31,953 bases of DNA from JBAXTE01 sp964653595 (GCA_964653595.1 CAZZHH010000037.1:1-31953); one strand, 5' to 3'. Positions 15,302 to 24,846 are shown, counted from the first letter of the stretch. The notes: generated by a model from the letters alone, not told the origin. Made by a program: numbers and translations.

Positions 15302-18300
15302 TTAGGGATTTATTTTTAGGACTTTAAAATATTGAGAGTAATGAGAAAAATCAATTTTTAGATAATAGATTCCAGCTGATAAATTTTGAAAATCAACATT
15401 TATATTTGATTGATCAATGGATTGAGAGCTTACCAATTCACCAAATATATTAAATACATTTATTTGAAATGGTAATTGATCTCCTCTGAATTCGATTTCC
15501 GAGGTTGAAATAGTAGGATTAGGAGTAATTACTATTTCAAATTCATTTTTTTCAGACTCTTCTATATGGGTGATTCCGATATATTTAGAAACAAAAAGTG
15601 TATCACAATTATTCATGGCTGATAGTTTAACTAGATATTCGCCAGCAATTGGAAAATCATGACATGGAGATATTTCATTTGAAAATGACCCATCTCCAAA
15701 ATCCCAAATAAAATGAGTTGCATTTTGACTAGTATTTTGAAAGCAACAAGGAGAAAATGGACTTAATGCAACAAAATCTACAAGTATAGGAGTTTCATCT
15801 ATCAGATAAATCGAATCTGTAGTAAATAAACAATTATTTTTTTCTAATTGTGCATAATACACCCCACTCAGATTGGTGTTTAATGTGGGTTCGGTAGATC
15901 CATTATTCCAAACAACCGTAGCAGTGGAATCGGAAGTAATTTGAATTGGCAGATTATCGCACAACATCCATGATCCACTCATGGAAAGCAAGGTGTCGAT
16001 ATCCACTAAGGAGATAGATATTTGACTTTTCGGGCTAAAACACCTTTTCTGGATGTTCCAATTATAAAAATAGTAATAATTATTTCCCTGACTCGAACTA
16101 TCAATATCTATTATATTTTGAATAGAGTATGGAAAGTTGCTAAAACTAATATTAGCGTACCAAGAGACATATGCAGGAGCCACTAATTTGTAATTATCGC
16201 CCATTGGAATATAAAAATCGAGGAAAATAGTGTTCTTACCTTCCGTAAAAGTAACACTTTTAGTAGTAACCACTTGATTGTTGTTATTCAATACTTTAAT
16301 AGTTTTCTGACCAGGACTCATGGAATAAATATCAACCGATTTTAGAAGGACATCGGCATGGAGATTAAAATGCAAATAATGCTCTCTGTTTTGATATATA
16401 AAACCACCACCGCCAATGGTATCCAATTTTCCAATGGCAACTGTTGACATATCCTGGTAAGTAGATGCAAATACAGTAGTATCTGGGGTTAAAACAATTG
16501 AATTGTTCCATACTGGAGCTGTAGAGAGAATGGTTTCGTACCAAGCAATGCTATCATCCGTGTGAAAAGATAACGTATAATTTTGCATGATACACACGAT
16601 AGAATCAATCGGATCAAGGGATTGAGGAGCATAAAAATGAATTGCATTATTAAGTATAACACTATCCACTCCATGCGGGTTTGACACTGTAAGTTTGATG
16701 GAATAAATTCCTGATTGAGAATAATGATGAAGTGGACTTTGAAGTGTAGAATAGGTACCATCTCCAAAATCCCAAAACCAAGAAGTAGGAAAATAAAGAG
16801 AACTATCTGTAAATTGAATAGGAAGATTGCAAGTCATAGAATCTGAAAACGAAAATCCAGCAACTGGTTTATAAATAGGCTGTGAGCAATGCCAGTATAT
16901 TGATGAAATATATGGGGAGTAGCCATCTTTGGTAATCGTTAATACAGCTCTAGAAGCATACTGAGGCAAGAAATAAAGTACCACCGTATCGTTTTGAAAA
17001 TAACTACGACTTATCACTTGATTATCAACTGTTAAAGTTGCTAAAAAGCCATCTGTATTTGTTCCATTAATTTTAAAACAGGAATCGATACAATCTATCG
17101 TATCTAGGTGTGTAAAAGCAGCTTGTAAAGGAGGTTCGGTGTAAACGTACATTGCCGGATCACCAAAAAAATGGGCTATCTGAGTGCTGTATGTGTCAAA
17201 ACCCCAGAAATTGTTCATATACCAGATTGCATATCGGAGCATATCCCCTGGTCTATTAAACTGAAAATGCGAAGAGGTTTCTGGGGTATGATTACCCCCA
17301 GTTCCTGTAAAAGGGGGAAATAAGCCAGGATTTGGGAATAATGCGTCGTATAATCCTAAAGTATATGCATCGTTATTGCCACTATAACTATAATAAGAAG
17401 GAGCAAAAACACCACAAGCGCCAGTATTTTGTCGTATCAGACGTTCAGCAAATGACTCACCAACTCTAAAATTACCAGAATAACAGTTGATACTAAATAC
17501 TAATGGCAACAAGGTGTCATTGGTGAGACCAGTTAATTGGCTCGTTGCTAAATGAGGATGTGCCCAACCAGATGCATTTGAGTATCCATGATCGCGATGA
17601 AGCAATAAGAAAGTCCCAGCATTCATTTTATTTATAATATCCGCTCCTATGCCATTCCATGCAAATAATGGTTTTTGAATATCAATTGGGATAGACTCTC
17701 CATTTGAATAGGTATCGTTGTTCCAAAAAAGAGGATTTGAACTAGAAGAAGCCTCATAAATACGTTCTACATTTTTACCATAATTTGTTTGTAGATAGCT
17801 CCTAACTTCTTCTGAAGTTTGAACAAAACGGCGATCGTCGTACCCATTCAAATCATCATCTTGAAAATAGGAGCAATTAACCATAGTAGAATAATATGAG
17901 CTCTGTGTAGGAGGATATTTTTGAAATTGAATCAACTTATTCACCACGTTAAAAGCTTCCATTGGATTAGAAACAGATATCCTACCAACTGAAAAATTGG
18001 ATACGAGGTCGCTATCCGAATCCATCGTAGTGAAATACAAATCAGTTGAAAAGGCCTCTGGAATGGGCGGAGGAGCAATTTTTTCGAAAGAAGGAACAGT
18101 GTTCGTGTCTCCAAATAGTAATAAATAGCTCGGTTTTAAACTAGAAGAAGAGTATAATTGAAGCATCAACGAACGAATACTATCCGCTGTCCATTGTACA
18201 TGCTGATATTTTGAAACTACATACCCCTGTTGCGATTTCCAAAGTGCAAATGAATCAGCAGCTTGAGAAAAGGTGGGATGAGTAACGATGACATAATTTG

Positions 18301-18949
18301 AAAAACTATCATTCGCAGATACAAAAAATTGGGATATCTTATTAAAATTTGCAGCTTTAGATAAAATGGAATAGTCAACAGAGTTTACCGATTGTGGAAT
18401 GACATCAAAAGCATGATTCACAGAAATTTCGACAGAGAGATTTGTATAGATGTCCAATTTTTTTCTTAATGGATTGTATTGAAAAGGATATACATAAAAA
18501 TAGAGCACATCAAACCCTTCAAACTCCAACAAAGATGAAATTTCACCCTTTTGAGAAGGTAAATAGGTATCTATTTGGTGGTATTCAGTAGAACAAATAG
18601 AGTCCACAAACTGGTCGCTATCAATTGTTTTGGGAGTAGATTGAGGGATTGCAAGAGGTATTGTTTTTTTTTGAAGAGCTGTTGAAATTTTAAAGTTCGA
18701 AAAAGACCCTTTTGGAAGGACCACAAAATCGGTAAGAATTGGAACAGAGGGCATTCCGCATTGATGAAAAAAAAGATTAAAATTTGAAAAAAGAGATTTT
18801 ACTTCCGAAAAACTTCCAAGCGAATAATCAATTTTGATTTTTTCAGTTGACATCGACACAGAACGAGAAATCCCCTCTTTTGTCTGAGAAAACAAGATGG
18901 GTTGAAAAAAAAACAATAAAATGATAATAAGGAGATACTTGCTCTTCAT
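15302..18949 (-). CDS. Gingipain-like cysteine protease (C25) with PKD domains and T9SS sorting domain
   Basis: The 1215-residue secreted protein has a signal peptide (1-21) and a gingipain propeptide-like region to about 210. The C25 catalytic domain spans about 215-610, with His454 in LLLHRDHGYSNASGWAHP and Cys489 in VFSINCYSGNF; the 35-residue spacing and surrounding motifs match the gingipain His-Cys dyad. Two PKD domains follow, with WDFGDGTYS near residue 725 and WDFGDGSFS near residue 1085, separated by a jelly-roll-like region. A C-terminal T9SS type A domain (ITPNPTIS to KVLKINP, last about 75 residues) ends the protein. It should be a large surface or secreted cysteine endopeptidase. 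The gene starts 30 bp after the OmpA-domain gene and is probably co-transcribed with it. Confidence 0.93.
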   Translation of the reverse strand: MKSKYLLIIILLFFFQPILFSQTKEGISRSVSMSTEKIKIDYSLGSFSEVKSLFSNFNLFFHQCGMPSVPILTDFVVLPKGSFSNFKISTALQKKTIPLAIPQSTPKTIDSDQFVDSICSTEYHQIDTYLPSQKGEISSLLEFEGFDVLYFYVYPFQYNPLRKKLDIYTNLSVEISVNHAFDVIPQSVNSVDYSILSKAANFNKISQFFVSANDSFSNYVIVTHPTFSQAADSFALWKSQQGYVVSKYQHVQWTADSIRSLMLQLYSSSSLKPSYLLLFGDTNTVPSFEKIAPPPIPEAFSTDLYFTTMDSDSDLVSNFSVGRISVSNPMEAFNVVNKLIQFQKYPPTQSSYYSTMVNCSYFQDDDLNGYDDRRFVQTSEEVRSYLQTNYGKNVERIYEASSSSNPLFWNNDTYSNGESIPIDIQKPLFAWNGIGADIINKMNAGTFLLLHRDHGYSNASGWAHPHLATSQLTGLTNDTLLPLVFSINCYSGNFRVGESFAERLIRQNTGACGVFAPSYYSYSGNNDAYTLGLYDALFPNPGLFPPFTGTGGNHTPETSSHFQFNRPGDMLRYAIWYMNNFWGFDTYSTQIAHFFGDPAMYVYTEPPLQAAFTHLDTIDCIDSCFKINGTNTDGFLATLTVDNQVISRSYFQNDTVVLYFLPQYASRAVLTITKDGYSPYISSIYWHCSQPIYKPVAGFSFSDSMTCNLPIQFTDSSLYFPTSWFWDFGDGTYSTLQSPLHHYSQSGIYSIKLTVSNPHGVDSVILNNAIHFYAPQSLDPIDSIVCIMQNYTLSFHTDDSIAWYETILSTAPVWNNSIVLTPDTTVFASTYQDMSTVAIGKLDTIGGGGFIYQNREHYLHFNLHADVLLKSVDIYSMSPGQKTIKVLNNNNQVVTTKSVTFTEGKNTIFLDFYIPMGDNYKLVAPAYVSWYANISFSNFPYSIQNIIDIDSSSQGNNYYYFYNWNIQKRCFSPKSQISISLVDIDTLLSMSGSWMLCDNLPIQITSDSTATVVWNNGSTEPTLNTNLSGVYYAQLEKNNCLFTTDSIYLIDETPILVDFVALSPFSPCCFQNTSQNATHFIWDFGDGSFSNEISPCHDFPIAGEYLVKLSAMNNCDTLFVSKYIGITHIEESEKNEFEIVITPNPTISTSEIEFRGDQLPFQINVFNIFGELVSSQSIDQSNINVDFQNLSAGIYYLKIDFSHYSQYFKVLKINP

Positions 18950-18979
18950 ATTTCTATGTCTGAATGGATGTTTTAAGGT

Positions 18980-20512
18980 CTATTTTAAAATAAACTCTAC
19001 TCTTCTGTTTTTTTGTCTTCCTTCCTCCGTGCCATTATCGTCAATTGGATCGCTACTACCTTTTCCTAAAAACGAAATTCGATTTTTGTCAATACCCTTT
19101 TTAATTAGATAATTAGCAACCTCTTCTGCCCTATCCGTTGAAAGTTGAATGTTATACGATTTGTTACCAATATTGTCAGAATGTCCTGATATTTCGATTT
19201 TAAAAAGAGTATTTTTCTTTAATAAGCTAACTACATTTTCAAGTTCTGGGAATGAAGATGGTCGCAAGGTAGATTTATTAAAATCGAATAAAATATTTTT
19301 TAAGATAAAGCGCTTGTTTGTCTCCACTTTTACTTTATCCGAAAATATTTGAACCTGGTTTGTATTAACAGTCTCTTTTGCAAAATAGGTTTGAATAAAG
19401 GTGGGCAGACCAAGTTGACATTTTGAATTTTTCAAAGAAAAAACATCTGATTTATAGCCACATTCAACTCCTACTTTATTTGGAAATTCAATCACCGACA
19501 AACCATCAGACTGATATTCAGAAACATAAATTTTCCCATCGATAGCTAATTGCAACGCACCCATCCAACGATTGTTTTTGCTGTTTCCAATCACGGTTAA
19601 AGATTTTTGAACCGCTTCTTGCGAACCGGCTTGAAGATTTACTTGGTACACTTTGCCTTTTCCTCCAGCAGAAACATACAATAAGGAGCCGTTTGGTGAA
19701 AATTCTACGCCATACGCTTTAGAACCTTGTTCTAATTGAAAAGTGATTGGATGACTCAGTTCACCGGTAGCGTTATCAAAATCAAAAAGTTGAAAGCAAT
19801 GTAACTCTTTGATGGCAATTGCCAATTGAGTCCCATCGGGCGAAATTTTCATATACCCAATGGTGTTATCTACATCGTCGTGCGACAATCCTACTTTGGA
19901 TATTACGGTGTTAGAAGACAATCCATCTTTGGTTAGCAGATATGCCCAAAACTCATTCGATTTATATGCGTGAGTTAATATCCAAAAATCACGATTATTT
20001 CGATGTCTTACTGCCGTTATTCGCTCGGTAGAGGGCGTTTTTACCAATTTATTTTTTGTAATTACATCTCCAAGTCCTTGTTCTTTGTCAATGTCGATAA
20101 TAGAGTAACAAAATCCCTTATCCCCGCCTTCTGCATCGATTGTAAATAGATAATAGAGAGAATTGCTGCCAGGTAATGGAACAATTACGCCAGATTGAGT
20201 AGAAGAAGGATCCCCATTTAACTCATAGCCATTTGGCATGAGGGCATGATTTTTATTCCAAACAGAAATACCATCAGTGTAAAATAGCAAGTTTCCACTT
20301 TTATCGCTAATTGAGGCACAGCCTTCTGTGGTAGAGATTCTACTATTCGTTATCAGTGAAGGAGTTTCCCCTTTAAAATCGATACCTGCATTTTGCCCAA
20401 ATAGCCACTTACTTGCTTCTAGCTGAGCAAATGTAAAAAGAGGAAGTTGTAGGATTAAAATCAAAAATAACAGCTGTTTTGGGGATACTAAAACCATGTA
20501 ATTTTTTTTCAT
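18980..20512 (-). CDS. Beta-propeller plus OmpA-domain outer-membrane protein
   Basis: The ATG at 20512 is chosen; the frame extends three codons further only to a TTG. The product has a signal peptide (MKKNYMVLVS to LFTFAQ) and an N-terminal propeller of WD40/PD40-like blades (WLFGQNAGIDFKG, GNLLFYTDGISVWNKNH, MKISPDGTQLAIA, VEFSPNGSLLYVSAG, AIDGKIYVSEY; about residues 30-370). A C-terminal OmpA peptidoglycan-binding domain follows (about 400-510; ILFDFNKSTLRP, ISGHSDNIG, LSTDRAEEVANYL, GRQKNRRVEF). It likely tethers the propeller to peptidoglycan in the periplasm. The propeller-plus-OmpA architecture recalls the T9SS protein PorE but lacks its TPR part, so I do not name it PorE. It precedes the gingipain-like gene. 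Confidence 0.9.
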   Translation of the reverse strand: MKKNYMVLVSPKQLLFLILILQLPLFTFAQLEASKWLFGQNAGIDFKGETPSLITNSRISTTEGCASISDKSGNLLFYTDGISVWNKNHALMPNGYELNGDPSSTQSGVIVPLPGSNSLYYLFTIDAEGGDKGFCYSIIDIDKEQGLGDVITKNKLVKTPSTERITAVRHRNNRDFWILTHAYKSNEFWAYLLTKDGLSSNTVISKVGLSHDDVDNTIGYMKISPDGTQLAIAIKELHCFQLFDFDNATGELSHPITFQLEQGSKAYGVEFSPNGSLLYVSAGGKGKVYQVNLQAGSQEAVQKSLTVIGNSKNNRWMGALQLAIDGKIYVSEYQSDGLSVIEFPNKVGVECGYKSDVFSLKNSKCQLGLPTFIQTYFAKETVNTNQVQIFSDKVKVETNKRFILKNILFDFNKSTLRPSSFPELENVVSLLKKNTLFKIEISGHSDNIGNKSYNIQLSTDRAEEVANYLIKKGIDKNRISFLGKGSSDPIDDNGTEEGRQKNRRVEFILK

Positions 20513-20644
20513 AAATATCAATTATTTGGATTATAAAACAATGATTGTTTAAAATATATTTACAAAAATAAATAAATAATTCAATTTTTGCTTTAAAAAC
20601 GGATATTTAAATTAAAAACCGTCACAATCAATGAGAAGATTTCA

Positions 20645-20652
20645 TAAATTTG
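20645..20652 (+). promoter_or_regulatory. Candidate -7 element for the CNNM gene
   Basis: TAAATTTG matches TAnnTTTG and lies 16 bp before the ATG at 20669. No TTG is seen at the usual upstream spacing, so it is only a plausible promoter. Confidence 0.4.
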
Positions 20653-20668
20653 CAAAAAAAATACAATA

Positions 20669-21985
20669 ATGATAGAAATACTTATTTTGTTACTTCTTAT
20701 TTTACTGAATGGATTTTTCGTATTATCGGAGATAGCTTTAATAACTTCAAAAAGGGCAAAATTGGAGGACTTATCTTCCAAGGGGAGCAGTAGCGCGTTG
20801 GTTACGCTCAAACTTTTAGAGCGCCCTGAAGTCTTTTTATCTAGCATTCAAGTGGGAATAACACTTATATCAATCATTACTGGAGCATATGGGGGGACTT
20901 CATTTGCAAGATACCTAGTTCCATTTTTTTCAGAATATATGGCCTTAGAGTCGGCACAAACCACTTCACTTATCCTATCGATCTCTCTCATTACCTATTT
21001 TTCGATAATTTTAGGAGAATTATTGCCAAAAACGATAGCTTTAAATAAGCCTGAAAAAATAGCATTGGTTGTTTCACCCATATTAAATGTATTTACCCTT
21101 ATCATTTTTCCTCTATCCAAATTACTAACCCTTTCTACAAAGGTTCTTCAGCGGATTTTATTCATTCGGAATACAAACAGAAACTCTATTACCGAAGAAG
21201 AATTAAAAACCATGATTAAAGTAGCTCATCATGAGGGTGTTTTAGATGTAGAAGAGACCGAAATGCACAACAAATTATTCAATTTTAACGACAAGCGTTC
21301 ACAGCATTTTATGACCCACCGAACCGACGTTGAATGGATAGATATCAATCAGTCTTTTGAAACTATTACAGCAATTATCCGAGATAGCTCTCACAATATA
21401 TTTCCAGCTTGCGATGGGTCAATCGATGAAATAGTTGGCACTATGCACAACAAAGATTTTTTCGAATTGTGTAATACCAATGCCGATGGAAGCAGAGATA
21501 TACGAACCATCATCGACCCACCTATTTTTGTGCCTGAAAATATTCCTGCTATTAAACTCATCAAGGTTTTTAAAGAGAAAAAAACATATTTTGGCTTTGT
21601 AGTAGATGAATATGGTACTTTTCAAGGAATTGTTACACTTCACGACCTAGCAGAAGGTATTTTAGGTGATTTGCCCACAGATGACGAAGATGATGAACCA
21701 GATATTTTGGTTCGTGAAGATATGTCGTTATTAGTCGATGGATTTACGACGATCAATGATTTGAATGAACAATTAAAAATCGAACTTATCCCAGAAGACC
21801 AAGATTTTACTACCATTGCAGGATTTATCATGAATGAAATGGACGCCATCCCTAGAACGGGGGACAAAATCGTTTATCAAAATTTTTCCTTTGAAATTGT
21901 AGACATGGATGGAAATAAAATTGACAAAGTAATCGTAACTGCCATCAATCCCGAAATTCAGGATGGAGATGATAGTGGCGTATAA
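20669..21985 (+). CDS. CNNM/HlyC-CorC-type transporter
   Basis: The 438-residue inner-membrane protein has an N-terminal DUF21 (CNNM) domain of four hydrophobic segments (about 1-170; LNGFFVLSEIALITSKRAKLE, GELLPKTIALNKPEKIA). A paired CBS domain module follows (about 205-335; MTHRTDVEWIDI, FGFVVDEYGTFQGIVTLHDLAEGILGD overall). A C-terminal CorC_HlyC domain occupies about 350-430 (VDGFTTINDLN, TIAGFIMNEM, NFSFEIVDMDGNKIDKV). Relatives export or sense Mg2+/Co2+; 'hemolysin' is a historical label. The length is normal and it is divergent from the OmpA gene. The specific ion is not determined. Confidence 0.93.
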   Translation: MIEILILLLLILLNGFFVLSEIALITSKRAKLEDLSSKGSSSALVTLKLLERPEVFLSSIQVGITLISIITGAYGGTSFARYLVPFFSEYMALESAQTTSLILSISLITYFSIILGELLPKTIALNKPEKIALVVSPILNVFTLIIFPLSKLLTLSTKVLQRILFIRNTNRNSITEEELKTMIKVAHHEGVLDVEETEMHNKLFNFNDKRSQHFMTHRTDVEWIDINQSFETITAIIRDSSHNIFPACDGSIDEIVGTMHNKDFFELCNTNADGSRDIRTIIDPPIFVPENIPAIKLIKVFKEKKTYFGFVVDEYGTFQGIVTLHDLAEGILGDLPTDDEDDEPDILVREDMSLLVDGFTTINDLNEQLKIELIPEDQDFTTIAGFIMNEMDAIPRTGDKIVYQNFSFEIVDMDGNKIDKVIVTAINPEIQDGDDSGV

Positions 21986-22054
21986 TACTTCTCCCCTGTT
22001 ATCTATCTCCATGTCAAAGGACACATCTGCTAAAAAACCTAGTTATTCTCCGAT

Positions 22055-22753
22055 ATGAATATTTACAACAACCAAACTTATAAAAACAATAACCCATCGT
22101 GGCACGAGGAAGATGCTAGTTTTAAAGCAGCGAAAATTTTATCCATTATCACCAAAAATTCAATCTCCTTTGACACTGTTTGTGAAATTGGTTGTGGTAG
22201 TGGTGAAATTTTGCTTCAATTGATGAACAAACTACCCTCATCAATTCACTATCAAGGAATAGATATTTCGCAAGATGCCATTAAAATAGCTAAAACTAAA
22301 GAAAGGAATCGTTTAACATTCAACTTAAATGAATTTTCAGAAATTAAAAACGAAAGAAATTTTGATTTAATACTAGTGATTGACGTAATTGAACATGTAG
22401 AAAATTATTTTGAACTATTGAAAGAAATAAACCACACAAGTACTTATAGTATATTTCATATCCCTTTAGATATGTCGGTATGGACGCTTTTCAGAGAAAA
22501 AATGTTAATTGAATCGAAAGAAAGAGTGGGGCATATTCACAATTTTACAGAAGATTTTATTTTAAGCATATTGACCGATTATGGGTTTAAAATTATAGAT
22601 AAAATATACACTGAGCCAATCGACAAACCAACTAAATGGAAAGAGAAATTGGTGGGTTTAATTCGAAAAACATTGTTTAAAATTCATCCAAAATTTTGCA
22701 CCAAAAGCATTGGTGGGTATTCTCTATTAGTGCTTTGTGAAAATAAAAAATGA
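22055..22753 (+). CDS. Class I SAM-dependent methyltransferase
   Basis: The 232-residue protein has motif I VCEIGCGSGEILLQL (about residues 43-57), the acidic end of strand 2 in YQGIDIS, and motif IV-like LILVIDVIEHVENYFELLKEI. This is the UbiG/methyltransf_11-like fold. A basic C-terminal segment (WKEKLVGLIRKTLFKIHPKFCTK) could contact a membrane or an anionic substrate. The substrate cannot be told from sequence. It stands 70 bp after the transporter gene and may share its transcript. Confidence 0.88.
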   Translation: MNIYNNQTYKNNNPSWHEEDASFKAAKILSIITKNSISFDTVCEIGCGSGEILLQLMNKLPSSIHYQGIDISQDAIKIAKTKERNRLTFNLNEFSEIKNERNFDLILVIDVIEHVENYFELLKEINHTSTYSIFHIPLDMSVWTLFREKMLIESKERVGHIHNFTEDFILSILTDYGFKIIDKIYTEPIDKPTKWKEKLVGLIRKTLFKIHPKFCTKSIGGYSLLVLCENKK

Positions 22754-22935
22754 GGATTTAAGATGATGCAAAATCAATTAATTTTCATTAAAAATTCGCA
22801 TGCTAATTCTCATTTTACAGAAAATGCTTTGAGGTATTCGTAATACAACCTACGAAAAGTTAGAAGATTAAATAATCTTAAACATATCGAGATAAAAAAT
22901 TTAAGGCGAATATCAACAAATTCGATTAAAAATCG

Positions 22936-22943
22936 TAATTTTG
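22936..22943 (+). promoter_or_regulatory. Candidate -7 element for nusB operon
   Basis: TAATTTTG followed by C matches TAnnTTTG and lies 28 bp before the nusB ATG, a usual distance for this phylum. No clear TTG is found at -33. Confidence 0.45.
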
Positions 22944-22971
22944 CGTTCTAATTAATACCGAATATAAAACA

Positions 22972-23934
22972 ATGTTCAATCGACGTTATTTGAGAATCAA
23001 AACCATGCAAGCATTATACGAAGCATTTATAGCTGAGGATGAAAATGTTGCTAAGGGAGAAAAAGATCTAATTAAGGCAATAGAAAATCTGAAAGTGCTA
23101 AGCATGTACCAATTGGCAATATTGCCACAATTGGTTAGAATTGCTGAAAATAAGATTGAAGATGCCAAAAACAAATTACTACCTACTCACGAAGATTTAC
23201 ACCCCAACCTTAAGTTTGTAAACAACCTTGTTATCAAAAAAATTACCGAAAACATTCAATTTAAGGCTTTATATAGAGATCATAAAATTTCTCAAAACAT
23301 AGAAGTTGAAGTACTTAAATCGATGTATCAACAAATGCTAGATTGGTCTGTATATAAGAAATATATGAACACTTCTGTAAATAATTTTGAGGAAGATCGC
23401 AATTTTATCATTCAATTTTACGATGAAATTTATTTTCCCAACAATTCTGTATGCACAAGTGTAGAAGAGCAAGACCTTCACTGGTTAAATGATTTTTATG
23501 ACGCTTCGTCGTTTACGATAAAAAGTATTCGATTGTTAACCGAAAATACAGAAGATTATAGCTCATTGAATGATTTTGACAAAAATGCGGAAGAGTATGA
23601 AGACGACATAAATTTTGTAAAAACAGTGTATCGAACAGTCATCAAAGATAGCATAGAGTATGAATCCATGATAGTTCCAAAACTACAGAATTGGGAATCT
23701 GAGAGGGTTGCGTTTGTAGATATGATTATTTTAAAAATGGCTCTATGTGAATTTTTAAACTGTCCCTCTATCCCAATTAAAGTCTCTATCAATGAATACA
23801 TTGAGATTTCAAAAGATTATAGTACTCCTAAAAGTAAAATTTTCATCAATGGAGTACTCGATAAAATGGCAAACGAGTTAAAAAGTGCTGGTAAAATTAA
23901 GAAAACAGGACGAGGATTAATTAGTACCAATTAA
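22972..23934 (+). CDS. nusB: Transcription antitermination factor NusB, long form
   Basis: The C-terminal about 140 residues are the NusB RNA-binding fold (FVKTVYRTVIKDSIEYE, RVAFVDMIILKMALCEFLNCPSIPIKVSINEYIEISKDYSTPKSKIFINGVLDKMANEL). The start MFNRRYLRIKTMQALYEAF is the NusB N-terminal helix. Between them lies an insertion of about 150 residues, so the protein is 320 residues rather than the about 140 of E. coli; this long form is common in Bacteroidota. It binds boxA RNA with NusE (ribosomal protein S10) for rRNA antitermination. It leads a co-oriented run with the DUF1573 lipoprotein, yajC, ybbR-like and coaE. Confidence 0.93.
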   Translation: MFNRRYLRIKTMQALYEAFIAEDENVAKGEKDLIKAIENLKVLSMYQLAILPQLVRIAENKIEDAKNKLLPTHEDLHPNLKFVNNLVIKKITENIQFKALYRDHKISQNIEVEVLKSMYQQMLDWSVYKKYMNTSVNNFEEDRNFIIQFYDEIYFPNNSVCTSVEEQDLHWLNDFYDASSFTIKSIRLLTENTEDYSSLNDFDKNAEEYEDDINFVKTVYRTVIKDSIEYESMIVPKLQNWESERVAFVDMIILKMALCEFLNCPSIPIKVSINEYIEISKDYSTPKSKIFINGVLDKMANELKSAGKIKKTGRGLISTN

Positions 23935-23962
23935 AAAACATATAAACTAAAAATCTAACCAG

Positions 23963-24406
23963 ATGAAGAAATTTGTATATATATCATTGATATCTATAGC
24001 ATTAGCATCCTGTGGAGAAAGAGAAAAGACTTTAGATACAGATTTAATAAAAAACGAGCTATCTGCTGATGGAAAAACAGCTCCTGAAAATGCTCCCATT
24101 ATCAAATTTGACACCAAGGAGCATGATTTTGGAAAAGTTATTCAAGGTGAAAAACTCACATATTCATACAAATTTGTAAACGACGGCAAAAAGGATTTAA
24201 TCATATCTCAAGCTACTGGTAGTTGTGGATGTACTGTTGCTGAATTTCCCCAAGAGCCAATTAAGCCTGGTAAAGATGGAGTAATTACCGTTACCCTTGA
24301 CACAGAAGGGAAAAAGGGGCCAATGAATAAAGTTGTAACCATCTTTGCTAATAGCTATCCTTCCGAAACAAGATTACAAGTAAAAGCAATGGTAGAACTA
24401 CCATAA
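23963..24406 (+). CDS. DUF1573 lipoprotein
   Basis: The 147-residue protein has a lipoprotein signal peptide with lipobox ALASC (Cys17) and one DUF1573 domain (about 47-147): DFGKVIQGEKLTYSYKFVNDG, the conserved GSCGCTVAEFP and GKKGPMNKVVTIFANS. The domain is an immunoglobulin-like fold related to ASPM/SPD-2/Hydin domains, common in Bacteroidota envelopes; its function is unknown. It lies 28 bp after nusB and 40 bp before yajC, a conserved order in the phylum as far as I recall. Confidence 0.93.
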   Translation: MKKFVYISLISIALASCGEREKTLDTDLIKNELSADGKTAPENAPIIKFDTKEHDFGKVIQGEKLTYSYKFVNDGKKDLIISQATGSCGCTVAEFPQEPIKPGKDGVITVTLDTEGKKGPMNKVVTIFANSYPSETRLQVKAMVELP

Positions 24407-24412
24407 TTTTTA

Positions 24413-24420
24413 TATCTTTG
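24413..24420 (+). promoter_or_regulatory. Candidate internal -7 element for yajC
   Basis: TATCTTTG matches TAnnTTTG and lies 26 bp before the yajC ATG, suggesting that yajC can be transcribed independently of nusB. No clear TTG lies about 20 bp upstream (TGG is at the position). Confidence 0.45.
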
Positions 24421-24446
24421 CATTATAAACTAAAAAAAATATCAAA

Positions 24447-24776
24447 ATGAACTTTGACCTAATTATGCTTATGGCAGGTGGTAATGCTGACCAAAAAGGT
24501 GGTGGAGCAACCCAATTAATATTTCTAGGATTGATTATAGTAGTATTCTACTTTTTTATGATTCGTCCTCAAATGAAAAAAACTAAAGAGGCAAAAAAAT
24601 TCCGTGAATCTTTGAAAAAGGGGGATAAAATTGTTACCATTGGTGGACTTCATGGAAAAATTGTAGAAGACAGTCACGAAACTACTTTTGTTATTGAAAC
24701 AGAAGGTGGTGGCCGTATTAAAATTGAAAAAGTAGCAGTTGCATCCAATGTAAACGACGTTGCTATTCAAAAATAA
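24447..24776 (+). CDS. yajC: Preprotein translocase accessory subunit YajC
   Basis: The 109-residue single-pass inner-membrane protein has a transmembrane helix at about residues 22-41 ending with the diagnostic YFFMIRPQMKKTKEAKKFRESLKKGDKIVTIGGLHGKI. It then has the small cytoplasmic beta domain (ETEGGGRIKIEKVAVASNV). YajC associates with SecDF in the Sec holotranslocon. The length is normal. A strong hairpin at 24797-24826 follows the gene, so part of the transcripts may stop before the ybbR-like gene. Confidence 0.97.
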   Translation: MNFDLIMLMAGGNADQKGGGATQLIFLGLIIVVFYFFMIRPQMKKTKEAKKFRESLKKGDKIVTIGGLHGKIVEDSHETTFVIETEGGGRIKIEKVAVASNVNDVAIQK

Positions 24777-24796
24777 TCATTGAAAACAAGTATTTT

Positions 24797-24826
24797 AAAC
24801 GAGGGTATTATTCAATATCCTCGTTT
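24797..24826 (+). terminator. Hairpin terminator/attenuator between yajC and ybbR-like gene
   Basis: Arms 24797-24808 and 24815-24826 pair over 12 bp (AAACGAGGGTAT with ATATCCTCGTTT; one G-T wobble) around a 6-nt loop. They are followed by a T/A-rich run TTATATTATATTTT. The form is that of an intrinsic terminator. The next ATG begins about 20 bp further on in the same direction, so it may act as a partial terminator. Confidence 0.7.
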
Positions 24827-24846
24827 TATATTATATTTTAGATAAC

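Noticed and set aside
15089..15319. Plus-strand open frame of 76 codons between the C25 and DUF4199 genes
   Set aside because: Composition is driven by A/T content, there is no signal or family motif, and it runs into the end of the C25 gene on the other strand.
15302..18949. T9SS sortase PorU as the identity of the C25 protein
   Set aside because: PKD domains, the gingipain-type HRDHG/INCYSGNF motifs and a typical type A sorting tail fit a secreted client rather than the sortase.
18980..20512. Naming the propeller-OmpA protein PorE
   Set aside because: The N-terminal TPR repeats are missing, and similar architectures occur in proteins unrelated to secretion.
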